The notes under the pieces are model-generated. The model worked only from the letters and a program-made list of their open reading frames with translations. It did no database searches and was not told the origin of the DNA. The translations under genes were made by a program, and so were the position numbers. A DNA stretch of 54,750 nt from positions 1 to 54,750 of the forward strand of contig CALXSS010000008.1 of NCBI GenBank assembly GCA_944391225.1, written 5' to 3'. This stretch comes from an uncultured Clostridia bacterium (GTDB taxonomy: Bacteria; Bacillota; Clostridia; UBA1381). Below, piece by piece: positions 17,701 through 26,613 of the stretch. Each line of letters opens with the position of its first letter. Positions within the stretch are counted from its first letter, which is position 1.

Positions 17701-20561
17701 GTGCGGCACTTGCTCGCCTTGGCATATACAAACAGAGCAACCTCGCCGCTTTCCGACGGTCGCTTTATATTCATGCAGTTTTCTGATACGAGCGTTACGT
17801 TTCCGCCGGGATATACTCCATATGTATCCTTATCTGATACCTTTACGCCGCTGTCAGTCAGCTCAAATAAAGCGCCGAGATATTTATGACCGTTAGCTGG
17901 ATCTGCTGTCGGTTCGGTCACTCCCGATACCGATGCTATCTTGTTAGACGAGCTACGTATTTTTGAGCTGTTAGCCGTAATATAATCAGCGTTGATCTCC
18001 TCCGAATCAAGCGGCATATACGCTATATTAACAGTCGGATATACATCGCTGCCCGTTCCCGAATCCGTGCCCTTTACAAGCCCGAGGCGCATTTCTATGC
18101 TGCTCACGGTCTCCATATCATAGTTTCCAAGATACCATATTGAGGTATCATTTGTTGTTACAGCAGCATCGCGCTTGTTTCCGTATTCATCTACAGTTAT
18201 ATTCTGTGTGGATGATACATTAGATACCTGATCTTTTACCACTATCGCGTCCTCAGGCAAAGGCTCTGCAGTTGGCGCTGATGTAGGTGCCGCTGTTGGT
18301 GTCGCTGTAGGCTCTGCTGTAGGTGTCGACGTCGGCACCGCTGTCGGTGTTGATGTAGGCTCTGCTGTAGGTGTCGATGTAGGTACCGCTGTTGGTGTTG
18401 ATGTAGGCTCTGGCTGACCGCTCTTTTTATTTATTACTATATAATCGATAGCCGCTCTGCATTTGCTTGCCTTAGCGTAGATAAACAACGCAGCCTCGCC
18501 GCCCTCTGCCGCGAGCTTCAGGTTCTGACAGCTTTCAGCATTAAGAGTCACTGTTCCGCCCGGATATTCGCTGTATGTGTCGTTTGCTGATATTCTGACG
18601 CCGTCCGCATCAACCTCAAACAATGCGCCAAGATATTTATGTCCGTTAGCCTCATCCGCCTCCGGCTCGGTCACACTCGAAACTGCCACAAGTTTTTTGT
18701 TCGCGCTGCGTATCTCACTGCTGTTAGTGTTTATATACTCTGCATCTATAGTTGTCCCATCTATCGGCATATACGCTATATTTACCTGAGGAATGATCTC
18801 CTCACCCGTGCCTGAGTCTGTTCCCTTTACAAGTCCAAGACGCATTTCTATGCTTTCGATCTCGGACAGATCATAGTTGCCTATATACCATATATATTTA
18901 TCCTGTGTTGTATAAGCAGCCTCTCTTGTATTGCCTGCCGCATCGACCTGTATGGTCTGTGTGGAAGCATCATTCGACACAAGGTCTTTTACAACGATCG
19001 CACCCTCCGGCAACGGCTCCGCTGTAGGCAATGCTGTCGGTTCTTCTGTTAATTCTTCTGTTGATCCCGGAGTTGATTCCGGAGTTGATGTTGGTTGCTC
19101 TGACGGTTCTTCTGTATCGTCAGTATATGTAACTACTATCTGTGGCTTTACAGGCGTCCAGTCATATACGCCTTCGGTCTGGGTTATGCCAAACCTGCCT
19201 GCCACAAGCTCCACCTTTGTGGCATCGCTGTTCGTATAGTCATTTGACGAGAACATACACTGCTGATTTGTCGGACCGTCCGACTCATTTTCAAAATAAA
19301 GAGATACGGTTGTCGATCCTGAAACGCTCTTTATATAATCGGTTATATCCGAAGTATTTCTCCATTTTGACGGATCAAACTCAACGCCTGCCATCTCATC
19401 TGACACAGCATTTGTGTTATTCTGAGAATTAAGAGTTATTGTTCCTATCTTTTCTGCCGCTGCTGCATCTGCTATGGACTGAGCGTTTTCCTGCCAGTCG
19501 CCAGCTATAGGCTTTACAGCCAGCGTTTTGTTGGAGCCTTTAGATCTTTCAGTATATGTTATAAGCTCCGCCTTAGCTATCTCATGACCGCTTGAAACTG
19601 CCGCATTTATGCCGCTCATATCAAAATCTATAACGGCGTTAAACTCCTTTGTGCCCGATTCTGCAGCTGTATTTCTGCGCACCTCAACAGTTGAGCCTGA
19701 TGTGCTGTATACAGCGCCGTCTCTTATCTGTGCAGATGCAGAGGAGTATGCTGTTTTTTCAAGCTCCTCATAGCTTATAATAAGCTGAGGACGCATAGAA
19801 CTCCAGTCATATTCTTCTCCGTTGTTCTCAAGTCCAAAAAGCTGCGCCATAGTTTCCACACGCGTTTTATTTGTATCGTTTGTTCCGTAAGCGGAATCGC
19901 TCATAACGGCAGAGAATATCTGCTGATCTTCTTTCACGGTCTGATTTCCGTTTTCAAGCAGAATATCCAATGTACCCGTAGACGCCGAATACGCTACGCG
20001 CGCTGTTCCCTCCGCCGCGCTCCGCCATGCGCCAGGTATATATCTTTCAAGCCCTGTTTTTGAAAAGTCAAAAACAGCTCCGTTGCTGCCTGTTGACTGA
20101 GATACTATAGTCAGTTCTGAGACCGGCTCGCCGGACTGAGCCTCGCCTATCAGCTCCGCGTCGCTTTCCCAGCCGTCAGCCATTTTTTTAATGCTGATAG
20201 CTTTGTTGTTTTCACTCTTTGATCGCTCCGTATACGTCACAAGCTTAACGGATTCTATTTCATTTCCGCTCTCTACCGCTGTTTTAAGCTCAGAAAGGTC
20301 AAAGCTCAGCGCTCCCATATACGCAGTTGTGCCATATGTTCCATTGTCGCTGCGCATATTGAGTGTTCCGGACCCAGTCATTATGCTGTAGCCGCTGTCG
20401 CTGTTTGTTATCTGCGCTGACGCAGAGGCGGCAATATTCGTTACAGGAGCTGACGCTCCGTCCTCGGCAATTACCCCTATCGGTGATAAGCCGATAGAGG
20501 TCGTTAATATTGCCAAGGAGGAAACACCCGAAATTATTCGCTTTAATGATTTATGATTCAT
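11721..20561 (-). CDS. Giant multidomain S-layer-anchored surface protein, 2946 residues
   Basis: Order of parts (approximate residues): signal peptide 1-33; two DNRLRE-like beta modules 40-485 (each with an AVIDFDMSG/ALSFDLSEL-type core and a C-terminal ...IVVTY); Thr/Pro linker; three homologous jelly-roll-like repeats at 517-710, 769-957 and 990-1184 (shared IEMRLGLVKGTDSG, GHKYLGALFE, YPGG, YAKASKCR); Ig-like segments; a third DNRLRE-like module near 1395-1630; several carbohydrate-binding-like modules with WFDDLTIS-type ends; Big2-type Ig domains; a glycine-rich spacer 2684-2740; and three SLH repeats to the end (GGFKDIGSVKWAQEAI..., FADVAADAWYHDSVAIA). No catalytic domain is visible, so it is probably a binding or adhesion platform that holds an acidic polysaccharide at the cell wall. 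It lies 47 bases after 20609-22576 in the same operon. Confidence 0.85.
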   Translation of the reverse strand: MNHKSLKRIISGVSSLAILTTSIGLSPIGVIAEDGASAPVTNIAASASAQITNSDSGYSIMTGSGTLNMRSDNGTYGTTAYMGALSFDLSELKTAVESGNEIESVKLVTYTERSKSENNKAISIKKMADGWESDAELIGEAQSGEPVSELTIVSQSTGSNGAVFDFSKTGLERYIPGAWRSAAEGTARVAYSASTGTLDILLENGNQTVKEDQQIFSAVMSDSAYGTNDTNKTRVETMAQLFGLENNGEEYDWSSMRPQLIISYEELEKTAYSSASAQIRDGAVYSTSGSTVEVRRNTAAESGTKEFNAVIDFDMSGINAAVSSGHEIAKAELITYTERSKGSNKTLAVKPIAGDWQENAQSIADAAAAEKIGTITLNSQNNTNAVSDEMAGVEFDPSKWRNTSDITDYIKSVSGSTTVSLYFENESDGPTNQQCMFSSNDYTNSDATKVELVAGRFGITQTEGVYDWTPVKPQIVVTYTDDTEEPSEQPTSTPESTPGSTEELTEEPTALPTAEPLPEGAIVVKDLVSNDASTQTIQVDAAGNTREAAYTTQDKYIWYIGNYDLSEIESIEMRLGLVKGTDSGTGEEIIPQVNIAYMPIDGTTIDAEYINTNSSEIRSANKKLVAVSSVTEPEADEANGHKYLGALFEVDADGVRISANDTYSEYPGGTVTLNAESCQNLKLAAEGGEAALFIYAKASKCRAAIDYIVINKKSGQPEPTSTPTAVPTSTPTAEPTSTPTAVPTSTPTAEPTATPTAAPTSAPTAEPLPEDAIVVKDQVSNVSSTQNITVDEYGNKRDAAVTTNDTSIWYLGNYDMETVSSIEMRLGLVKGTDSGTGSDVYPTVNIAYMPLDSEEINADYITANSSKIRSSSNKIASVSGVTEPTADPANGHKYLGALFELTDSGVKVSDKDTYGVYPGGNVTLVSENCMNIKRPSESGEVALFVYAKASKCRTAIDYVLIHQDREKPTATPSTSEDPDKTEPPTETAAPSGYPEGAIVIKDNANNTNDKTNPIKIDADGNKRNAAYSTDNNSVWYLGTYDVKAIENIQLRLGMVGTESSMPQVKLSYLPLDGSTIDDAYVSANNSTIRSTNNTIAVIEGLTLPSADPAKGHEYLGAMYTVDETGVRVDSEEYAVFPGGTASVGVGSQPLSIPKDAEGSEYGKVALFLYTTAQSRRVTIDYAIVTEKVLTPTELRIDGEDTWVIREGVDSDYETALDDYKAVLISDIGTEMQYDSSNVRWSVSGCDYISMKSPSGGSSIMTADKKIPVGKTYTITLKAEYDDGTTALSAEKQINAELREASVPTQMSMEGESRIELLNSQLPSASEYKVTLLDQFGAEMTSAVIDWSVEGEVTEGLSIENGVLTIGENAVSTIVTVKAASRTNPDVCAEMEVSINISKYPSKLYPSADVLFRKGNTNATNVTGPDVEIRNVEDSDKGFVGALKFDLSTLREAVEEGYPINSVKIRLTTVISRNQNLIVKELSNDWDESSSTANSYDNKTDIINAALSSDAKIVNNELDSQFTLSCVSSGKRIYEGERGDSETAESWQTVLDITDYVLGNGTEGDSNKNGWLADHPGENVLSLLVVPDYNGTNSNTFFSKDVGETYANWSALTTKFPEFAEDPSLLYPAVIVDYAQEKVTVTAKVNALPIPDTDTPNKTSLTAVHYDPFTETSDEDIAWSVSGFKDENGNTAAADGITIDNNGVLSVSRDAQPGTVTVRASAAGNKAVYSEIEIRVTKLAGQLANGSFENIDDAMMPIAWSSYDPDIEQSFNGTQRYEMDQASEPWLANFLRNNDTDGYVSGTHSAEDPTGVYGKKTVLMKAAHGIDKDYEGYIYTNNAAISSSDGGPHIRVTAGTTYWVLQDYHLHDFYQLNSSAVIGPYVGYEGYQGTTGKSSQFSGTWYIKDGSASAAYTTDGYDTLVKQITVPQNINRLRFNWGLKGSEGSIYFHNFRVSPQGIDTAKTPVDGEYELKVTNKMSWASDGVTVSPGKKYSYKFSSVTDTQGSGIVKLTFFDAEGGEISTETIEAGTSAAWKETAGEVTAPANSAYASVTLCNGTSIGNVWYDNIIFTETSEPVATYIRITSGNDMVISPLDGETANNYTYTAAVTDQYNNAYSSEIVWTLDKSYKGISMRSNGSLVVTSEAEAGAVTIIAASSENSAVAASKTVSVVKKSSETGSVELVNGSFADYDSDTLEPSGWTQNDKKLSIANGTFDSSISGWKLNYTSYSTSDTSAAMEWDSSVDHTGNAGGSARIFNADRAQGSMQISDNLVITGGNTYDISVWVKTDHVSSDSNVYATLIFYDENGSTIEENKQMLVYYPKDNDGNGNNTSDWTKLSGSIYVNPLTAKLRIDMRYRGGANNQNGTVWFDDLTISKQAGIDAAESYNGLPALSITGYGVEDSDVTRTYGEKWDSTPVEGIIEGQEYVYSAAVKAFNAAEGGYLMVTFYDEQGRSLKSYKSDYVSGTSSDWTTVTASAAAPADSAYAIMSLCIDGKGTVWFADASFETKTDPEAKSIIINGSDTVSIPGTEYYKAAVVDQYGITIDTIDIPLAAECPSGVTFDGETGKLTVSAAAQENQKITITAEYSGLTASKTVTTLAGTTSISIDGADSVIISSSKAKTSTYSVLNQLAQKINSQEVAWSVSGKNVSIKDGVLTVDAGAPVQTITITAEYDGFKASKKVSLTNTSTSTGSGSTGGGGGGGGGAVSGGSSSGTTTGTDGSAMGNFSTGSTAGSTDSTTEETVNGEQIIPQPDPTYFTQNMDNIGGFKDIGSVKWAQEAIVAMSAVGIVNGKEDGYFYPNDNVTRAEFVKMLVGTLTYAERIDTSDTSCSFADVAADAWYHDSVAIAVNNGIVQGISDTEFAPDAKITRQDIAVMVERAAKAANIQLSSGAELIFTDENDISDYALESVKAMAKAGIINGYEDGTFLPLTNATRAQAVVIIYRMAGGE
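18262..18412 (-). repeat. Tandem DNA repeats encoding a Thr/Pro linker
   Basis: About 18- and 36-bp units encode alternating PTSTPTAV and PTSTPTAE blocks between the first and second homologous modules of the giant surface protein. Such tracts tend to change length by slippage. A shorter Thr/Pro linker lies at about 19018-19110. Confidence 0.8.
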
Positions 20562-20608
20562 GCTCGTTCTCCCCTAATCAACCTTTTCAAATATTATCTC
20601 TCTTATAT

Positions 20609-22576
20609 TTACGATTCGCTCTCGCCCGTATCGAATGTACAGTATATCTGCGGAGCAAGCTCTCCCGCCGTGTAACATCTCGGCTTATTGTCCTTTTCCA
20701 TGCCGTAACGGTCGTAATTTACTGTTGTGGCAAAGAATTCGACTATGTTATCCTCGTTCATATGCGCCTTTAGCTCATCAAGGCTCAGCTCAAACACATA
20801 CTGGTTATCTTTCAGCTCCGCCTGTGCGAACGGCTGGACTTTTTCCTCCTGCGGAACAGCTCCATCTATATCGCCCCATGTAGGCAGTATAGCTGAAATA
20901 TTATCCACAACAGAATTATAAAGGCTCTTATCCTCGCCTGCCACTGCTGAATTGTTCACTACCTGGCTGTAGCCGCTCTGATTCCAGTCAAGCGTGCTCA
21001 GCTTGTATTCGTACCAGAACAGACCGATAGGTATTTCTCCGTTGCTGTGTCTGTTGATTATGAACTTTATTGATGTTAGCGAATCTTCTCTTTCGATTAT
21101 GTCGCTCAGATCAAATCTCATCAGGAACGCCATTCCCTGCGCGCCCTGGAACTCGTCATACAGCTTGAGCCCCGAGCCAGGATCATCTTCTGTCATATAC
21201 TTTGAATTTGCTCCGTAGAGCCTGAAATTCATGCTGTTTGCTGAGGTAGATTTTCTGACCTGAACAGCAGCTGTATAATAGGTCTGTGTTTCTGCTGCCT
21301 CTGTTGATATTCCTGCCACCGTTTCCGGTATAGCTCTCTGATCCTCGTTCATAGCTCTGTTTATTATTGTGAGTATCTCTGCACGAGTAACATAGCCCTT
21401 AGGATCAAAGCTGCCGTCATCATAGCCTGACATTATTCCCGATATATAAGCCTTCAGCACATAATCCGCGCAGCCCTCATCTGCCGAATCAATATCTGTT
21501 ATATACTGCCTGAACTGTTCAAGCTCAGACGGGAAATATTCTCCTGTAAGAGAGTTGATTATTGCCTTTGCGCACATCTCACGGGTCATATACGCGCCGT
21601 AATCGCTGTAATCACTGTTTTCAAATATGCCTTTATCAAGCATATCGCGTATATAAGGCATTGCCCAGTAGCCATCGTTTACTATATAGAACGTGCTCTG
21701 CCACGCGCTGTACAGCTTTGAAAACTCAGCCGCCGTTACAGGATTGTCCGGATAGAAATTGCCGTCGTCATAGCCGTCAAGCAAATTCCTGTCAGTACAC
21801 TCAACTATTATCTCCTCCGCCCAGTGACCGCGGCAGTCAGGAAATTTTGAACCGAAAAATCCCAACGCTCCGGAGGCTCCTACACCTCCGCCTATCTGAG
21901 TAGCTCCGGTCGAGGTATCATCATCTGAAACCTGAGTCTCTATGAACACCGCCTTTACAGTTCGGGCTGTTTCAGCTCCGCCTGTCTCCGGCGCGGCAGT
22001 TGCCTCCGCAAGCTCTGAATCACCATCGCTCTCATCCTCGGAGCTTCCGCCTGTCGTTTCAACGCCGCCGGAGCTTTCGGTATACACCATATTTTCCTTG
22101 TCTGCTTCTACCTTTATATATCTGTAAGCTGCATCCGCTCTGAGCGTTATATCGTTCCATTCTCCGCACTCAAGCTGAGCCGCTTTTCCTATCTCGGTAT
22201 AGCTTATATCATCATTGGAGCCATAAATCGTAACTCCTCCCGCCGTGTCGCCGCTGCTGCCCACAATAAATGCGCGATATGTTCCGAATATCACGGGCTG
22301 TTCTTCGCCTATATCTATAGTGTACACTGCCGTACATGCCGCCGCAAGCTTTGAAAGGTCTGTATCATCTGTTATGTTATCATATGTATAGATATTCTCA
22401 GCTATCCATCCAGCGCTTATGCTGCTGTCATCTATGCCGAATATCATATCTGCTGTGATCTCATACGCGCCTGCCACAGCCGCGGAATTTTCCATACCCG
22501 CCGCGTTTGCCGCTGTTATGCCGCTGCCGGCGGCAAGGAGCGCTAAAGCCGCTGCTATACTTATTGCTTTTTTCAT
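20609..22576 (-). CDS. SLH-anchored protein with discoidin-like and DNRLRE-like modules
   Basis: The start is the ATG at 22574-22576, six bases after GGGGGA; an upstream in-frame GTG would overlap that ribosome site. Signal peptide about residues 1-25 (MKKAISIAAALALLAAGSG). Residues about 30-160 look like an F5/8 type C (discoidin) module, often carbohydrate-binding (YRYIKVEAD at its end). A low-complexity Ser/Thr/Glu linker follows. Three SLH repeats occupy about 230-425 (FPDCRGHWAEEIIVECTDR, NFYPDNPVTAAEFSKLYSAW, SFDPKGYVTRAEILTIINRA). The C-terminal ~200 residues resemble a DNRLRE module (MAFLMRFDLSDII, APQIYCTF). The SLH block is internal rather than terminal, leaving modules exposed on both sides. 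No enzyme motif is seen. It is second in the operon, 13 bases after the preceding stop. Confidence 0.8.
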   Translation of the reverse strand: MKKAISIAAALALLAAGSGITAANAAGMENSAAVAGAYEITADMIFGIDDSSISAGWIAENIYTYDNITDDTDLSKLAAACTAVYTIDIGEEQPVIFGTYRAFIVGSSGDTAGGVTIYGSNDDISYTEIGKAAQLECGEWNDITLRADAAYRYIKVEADKENMVYTESSGGVETTGGSSEDESDGDSELAEATAAPETGGAETARTVKAVFIETQVSDDDTSTGATQIGGGVGASGALGFFGSKFPDCRGHWAEEIIVECTDRNLLDGYDDGNFYPDNPVTAAEFSKLYSAWQSTFYIVNDGYWAMPYIRDMLDKGIFENSDYSDYGAYMTREMCAKAIINSLTGEYFPSELEQFRQYITDIDSADEGCADYVLKAYISGIMSGYDDGSFDPKGYVTRAEILTIINRAMNEDQRAIPETVAGISTEAAETQTYYTAAVQVRKSTSANSMNFRLYGANSKYMTEDDPGSGLKLYDEFQGAQGMAFLMRFDLSDIIEREDSLTSIKFIINRHSNGEIPIGLFWYEYKLSTLDWNQSGYSQVVNNSAVAGEDKSLYNSVVDNISAILPTWGDIDGAVPQEEKVQPFAQAELKDNQYVFELSLDELKAHMNEDNIVEFFATTVNYDRYGMEKDNKPRCYTAGELAPQIYCTFDTGESES

Positions 22577-22589
22577 TAACACTCCCCCT

Positions 22590-25500
22590 TTACTCAGTTT
22601 CTCTCAGATCAAGTATTATTGTTGAAAGCGCCGGCATTGTTATCTCACCGTTTACTTCCATCATCTTTCCCGAAACAAGCTCGTATGCCTTGCTTACGTC
22701 CGAATGGAAGGTGATGTTCACAGGCTTGTCCTCATCGGAGCAGTTCATTATCACAACATACGGACCGTACTTTGCAATATCCACCCTCCTTAATCCCAGC
22801 GGAGATGTCATATACGCGCTGCCGTGTCCTGACCAGCTGTCGTTCATCTCGTGGAATCTGATGACCTGTGATGTTGTGGCATGCTCTCTTGATCTGTCCT
22901 CATATGATGTGCCATCATACTCACTTCGCCAGTTGAGAGTCATTCTCACTATCTCATCATTATGTCTGAACGCAAGTGACTCGGCTATCTCATCTGAGAA
23001 CACATATTCCATCTGCTGCCCGTTTTCATCCTTGTTCCACGGCTCATTCGGAAGATAGATGCCGGAGCCAAGATCAAATTTTGTTATATATACCCCGTTG
23101 TCAAGCAGCCTGTAATATATTTCATATGCCGCCTGCGCTCTTGACATTATGCTAGTATAATTAATTTCATACTCATTGCCGAACGCATTGTTTACCCAGC
23201 GTCTGAAGGTTGCCTCGTCTATCTTGGAATCAGGATCAAAATTGGACTCGTTCACGCCCTCTATTATTCCCTTCCATGCCAGAGTAACGATAGCCGCCTC
23301 CTGCGGTATTCCTTTTATGTCAGCGAATGTTCTGTAGCCCTCTGATGCCTTCTTAATGTCATCACCCATATAATCAAAATTCTTGATCATATAATAAAGC
23401 AGCCTTCTGTCATCAACGAGCGAGCTTTGATACAGCTCGCCGTACTCGACAAACAGCTCCATTGAACGTATTGCAGTTTTCGAGCCAAGTCCTGCCGCCG
23501 AGAAGTTGTTCCATGCCGCGTACTCTATATTACCCGGTCCTTTGTAGTTTCTGGTGTTTATATTGTACTCTCGTCTTATAGAAATATAATTGTTATGGTT
23601 CTGTATGGTTTCCATAAAATACGACATAGCATTCTGCGCGTTTATGGCTTTCTGTATTATCTTCTCGTCCTTTGTGAGCAGCGCAAGATCTGTTGCCATT
23701 GCCGCTCCGTGCGGGCCGTAGTTTCCGTCATACGCGCCGTTGAGATGTCCGTGTGTTTCCATTGAAAGTCCCTTTGGAGAGATCTGTATACTGTCATGCG
23801 GAGCAAGGATTATTCCACAGCAGGAATACCACCAGTATTTAAGCTCCTCCCTGTCCATACACTCCATAGGCGAGAGCTTTTCAAGACACAGCTCAAAGGT
23901 CGTGCCGGAGAACACACAGAACATATCCTGGTTTACAGATGTTCTTCTTTGCATGCCATGGAATATTTTATTTGACGCCAGCTTGTACATGTTGGTATAA
24001 GCCTCGCGCCTCTTTATCATAGGCGTATCGGGATTATTGTCGTGATCCATCAGCTCATCAAGGTATCCGCCCTCGGAGATAGGCTCCCACAGCTCCAAAA
24101 GCACCTCGCCTATAGCCCGTTCGCCTGCCTCCATTTCAAAATCACTTTCCATTCGGTCCGGTCCGCCTATCCATGTATTGTACGTCTTGTTCTGCCAGCC
24201 TCCGTCGCTGCCCTGCGCTCTCACGTAATAGTCAAGCCATGCCACCGACCTGTCAACAATTTCCTGACTGTGATAATAGTTTGACCATTCTCTGTTATAC
24301 GCCATCGCGGCAGCTCTGAAGCCCTTTATATTTTCTCCGTTAGAGCCTATACATTTTGAATAATGTATGCTATTCCAGTTTTCCCATGTTCCGTGGTTAT
24401 ATGAGTTCGTACCCTCCAGGCAGGCTCCGGTCGCCTCAATCGGAGATCTTCCGGCTGCTACAGCCGCATCCCACTGCGGACCGTAATTCTGGCTTTTAAG
24501 TATCTCCTCGATAGATGCGTTCATCTCATTTATTATATAATCATACGGTGACAAGCCGTTTGGAGAAACCGCTATCGTTCCGAGGTCATATCGCGGCGTT
24601 GTTCCGTCCTTGTCGTCCTCCATTTTCTGATACTGCGGATCAGTGTGGGTAACAAGCTTGTAAAGCTGTCTTGAATACTCTGTTGCAGTGGCAAAGCCGT
24701 TTGCGCTGTAAGCGCTGTACGCTCCGTAATGGGTTATCTGGAACCTTACCTCTGTTCTGCCGTGCGTCATTGCCATAGGCAGACGGTAGGTAGCGTAAAA
24801 ATATGAATCTCGCTGTGCCGGCTCCTCATACACATAATCCCACACAGGCCACATTGTTCCGTATTTTGCCTGCAGAGTTCCGTATTCATCATTTATCATG
24901 AGCGTTTTGATCTCTTTGTTCTCGCCCTCGCTGCCCCACAGTTTTACTGTTATATAATTCATCTTGTCGGGATCGACCTTCATTGTGACACATATCTTAT
25001 CATCGCCCGGATACAGCTGCCGGTATGTATCGCCCAGTCCGCCATAGCCGACCGCGCTCTTTCCCGGATCAAGCTCGTGCGCAGCCTCGCTCTCCTCGTT
25101 TCCCAAAATGACAGAATCGAGAACATCATCTGAAAGCGTTTCCTCGACGTCAAGATCCACATATACGCTGTCGCTGTCGAGCTTGCGCACAGTCATGCCA
25201 TGATAGTTTTCAAGATCCGGCGTTGACACAAGATCTGTAACAAGCGGCTTTACCTCAAGATCATCCACATAAAACGTTCCTGTTGACGCCCTAAGTCCGA
25301 TGTTTATTCTTATCCTGTTTGAGCCTTCCGGAACTGTTACTGTATATACGCTCTGCTGCCAGCCCTGGTCGGCGTCTGTTACAAGATATGTTTTTGACAC
25401 CTTTCCTGTTGAATTCTCGCTTCCGTCCTCTGTGTATGTTGATACGACCACCGACATACCCCATGAGTTTGACGCCCTTGTATATGGTCCGACTATCTTG

Positions 25501-26384
25501 TACCACCAGCTGACCTCATAAACACCGGGCTTTACCATGAAATATGTGCCATTATAGTTGTTGTTTACAAGCGTCTGATTGTTGTCCGCCGTTACGTTCA
25601 TTGTGTCGGCTGACATCTTATAGCTTCTCGAGCCTGAATGAGAATCCTCATCTGTAGGTCCGCAGGCTGCCACTGCCGCCTTGCCCTGGGTAAGACGCCA
25701 CCAATTTTCCTCATCAGACTCCCAGCCGTAAGAATAGCTGTCGCGCACCGCGCCGCCGGTCGACTGGTTTTGCGAAACAGGGTTTGAAAGCACCTCGTTA
25801 AGCGCGATCTTCTCTATTTTGACATCGTCATAATTGACCTGTCCCATGCTTGATCTGAGTCCTATGCTTATCCTGACCTTTGCCGTCTGTTTGGTAGGGA
25901 TGATATAAAAATCGTTCCCCATCCATATAGGGTCATACGGCTCGTCTGCCTCGCGGCTCGGCTGCGGTATGCAGTACTGATAACCTGTATCCTGTATCTC
26001 CGCTCCGTTTTCATCGAGCAGAGTATATGTGAACACAGCGCCCCCGTTAGTGCCGTCAAGCCTTGTATAATCCTCGCTGAGCAGATACCATATACCGACC
26101 TTGTACGCGCTGCCATATTCCACATCAAATGTCTTTGCAATTGACGCATACTCGCTCTCTGATTCCGTTGAAGTAAGAGCCTCAAATTTATATGAGCGCC
26201 CGCCTGAATGCTTGAGGTTTTCATCATAGCCGGCAGCAGTCCTACCGTTTGTTGTATTGAGTATCCAGTCCTCCTCGCCGTACTCAAATCCGTACTCCGC
26301 GTTCTGTTCCGATGCGGTAACTGCCGGGATCGCAGATATGAGCATCGACGCCGCTAAGATCATTCCAGTTATTTTCTTGAACAC
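22590..26384 (-). CDS. Secreted toroid enzyme-like protein, paralogue 2, with two binding modules and an SLH-like insert
   Basis: The GTG start (26382-26384) follows GGGGAGGCGG and begins a signal peptide (MFKKITGMILAASMLIS). Order (approximate residues): two CBM4/9-like modules, 27-195 and 215-385 (KVRISIGLRSSMGQVNYDDV and NRIRINIGLRASTGTFYVDDL); a beta-sandwich, 395-590; an alpha-helical toroid, 600-1010, with RAQGSDGGW, WIGGPDR near 741 and METHGHLNGAYDGNYG; one SLH-like repeat, 1025-1091 (FADIKGIPQEAAIVTLAW); and a C-terminal beta-sandwich. Sandwich-toroid-sandwich architecture is common to several lyase and glycosidase families, but I recognise no specific one. Paralogous to 1-1523 and 27835-31851. 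It opens the surface operon and has its own promoter at 26429-26456. Enzymatic activity is inferred from fold and context, not shown. Confidence 0.8.
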   Translation of the reverse strand: MFKKITGMILAASMLISAIPAVTASEQNAEYGFEYGEEDWILNTTNGRTAAGYDENLKHSGGRSYKFEALTSTESESEYASIAKTFDVEYGSAYKVGIWYLLSEDYTRLDGTNGGAVFTYTLLDENGAEIQDTGYQYCIPQPSREADEPYDPIWMGNDFYIIPTKQTAKVRISIGLRSSMGQVNYDDVKIEKIALNEVLSNPVSQNQSTGGAVRDSYSYGWESDEENWWRLTQGKAAVAACGPTDEDSHSGSRSYKMSADTMNVTADNNQTLVNNNYNGTYFMVKPGVYEVSWWYKIVGPYTRASNSWGMSVVVSTYTEDGSENSTGKVSKTYLVTDADQGWQQSVYTVTVPEGSNRIRINIGLRASTGTFYVDDLEVKPLVTDLVSTPDLENYHGMTVRKLDSDSVYVDLDVEETLSDDVLDSVILGNEESEAAHELDPGKSAVGYGGLGDTYRQLYPGDDKICVTMKVDPDKMNYITVKLWGSEGENKEIKTLMINDEYGTLQAKYGTMWPVWDYVYEEPAQRDSYFYATYRLPMAMTHGRTEVRFQITHYGAYSAYSANGFATATEYSRQLYKLVTHTDPQYQKMEDDKDGTTPRYDLGTIAVSPNGLSPYDYIINEMNASIEEILKSQNYGPQWDAAVAAGRSPIEATGACLEGTNSYNHGTWENWNSIHYSKCIGSNGENIKGFRAAAMAYNREWSNYYHSQEIVDRSVAWLDYYVRAQGSDGGWQNKTYNTWIGGPDRMESDFEMEAGERAIGEVLLELWEPISEGGYLDELMDHDNNPDTPMIKRREAYTNMYKLASNKIFHGMQRRTSVNQDMFCVFSGTTFELCLEKLSPMECMDREELKYWWYSCCGIILAPHDSIQISPKGLSMETHGHLNGAYDGNYGPHGAAMATDLALLTKDEKIIQKAINAQNAMSYFMETIQNHNNYISIRREYNINTRNYKGPGNIEYAAWNNFSAAGLGSKTAIRSMELFVEYGELYQSSLVDDRRLLYYMIKNFDYMGDDIKKASEGYRTFADIKGIPQEAAIVTLAWKGIIEGVNESNFDPDSKIDEATFRRWVNNAFGNEYEINYTSIMSRAQAAYEIYYRLLDNGVYITKFDLGSGIYLPNEPWNKDENGQQMEYVFSDEIAESLAFRHNDEIVRMTLNWRSEYDGTSYEDRSREHATTSQVIRFHEMNDSWSGHGSAYMTSPLGLRRVDIAKYGPYVVIMNCSDEDKPVNITFHSDVSKAYELVSGKMMEVNGEITMPALSTIILDLRETE

Positions 26385-26428
26385 CTTACCGCCTCCCCGT
26401 CAAAATGTTGATTCTTCATTAAAATACA

Positions 26429-26456
26429 ATTATATTTTAGCATAAATACCAGTCAA
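26429..26456 (-). promoter_or_regulatory. Promoter of the surface-protein operon
   Basis: TTGACT (26451-26456) and TATAAT (26429-26434) on the minus strand with a 16-bp spacer; an overlapping TTGTAT/TAAAAT pair with 17 bp is an alternative. The region 26457-26610 further upstream is A/T-rich and I see nothing else in it. Confidence 0.75.
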
Positions 26457-26613
26457 ATACAACTCAGCTTTTTAACGATTAACTGAATAATCTAATAATA
26501 AGCCTGTGTTTTTGAACAAAATACATAAAAAGAATATCATGCTGTTATTTAAAATCTACAATAAATATAGTGATTATGTAAATTATACCCATATAATGAA
26601 ATTATTACTATTT

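Noticed and set aside
18262..18412. CRISPR array
   Set aside because: The repeats are adjacent without spacers and encode a Thr/Pro linker in frame.
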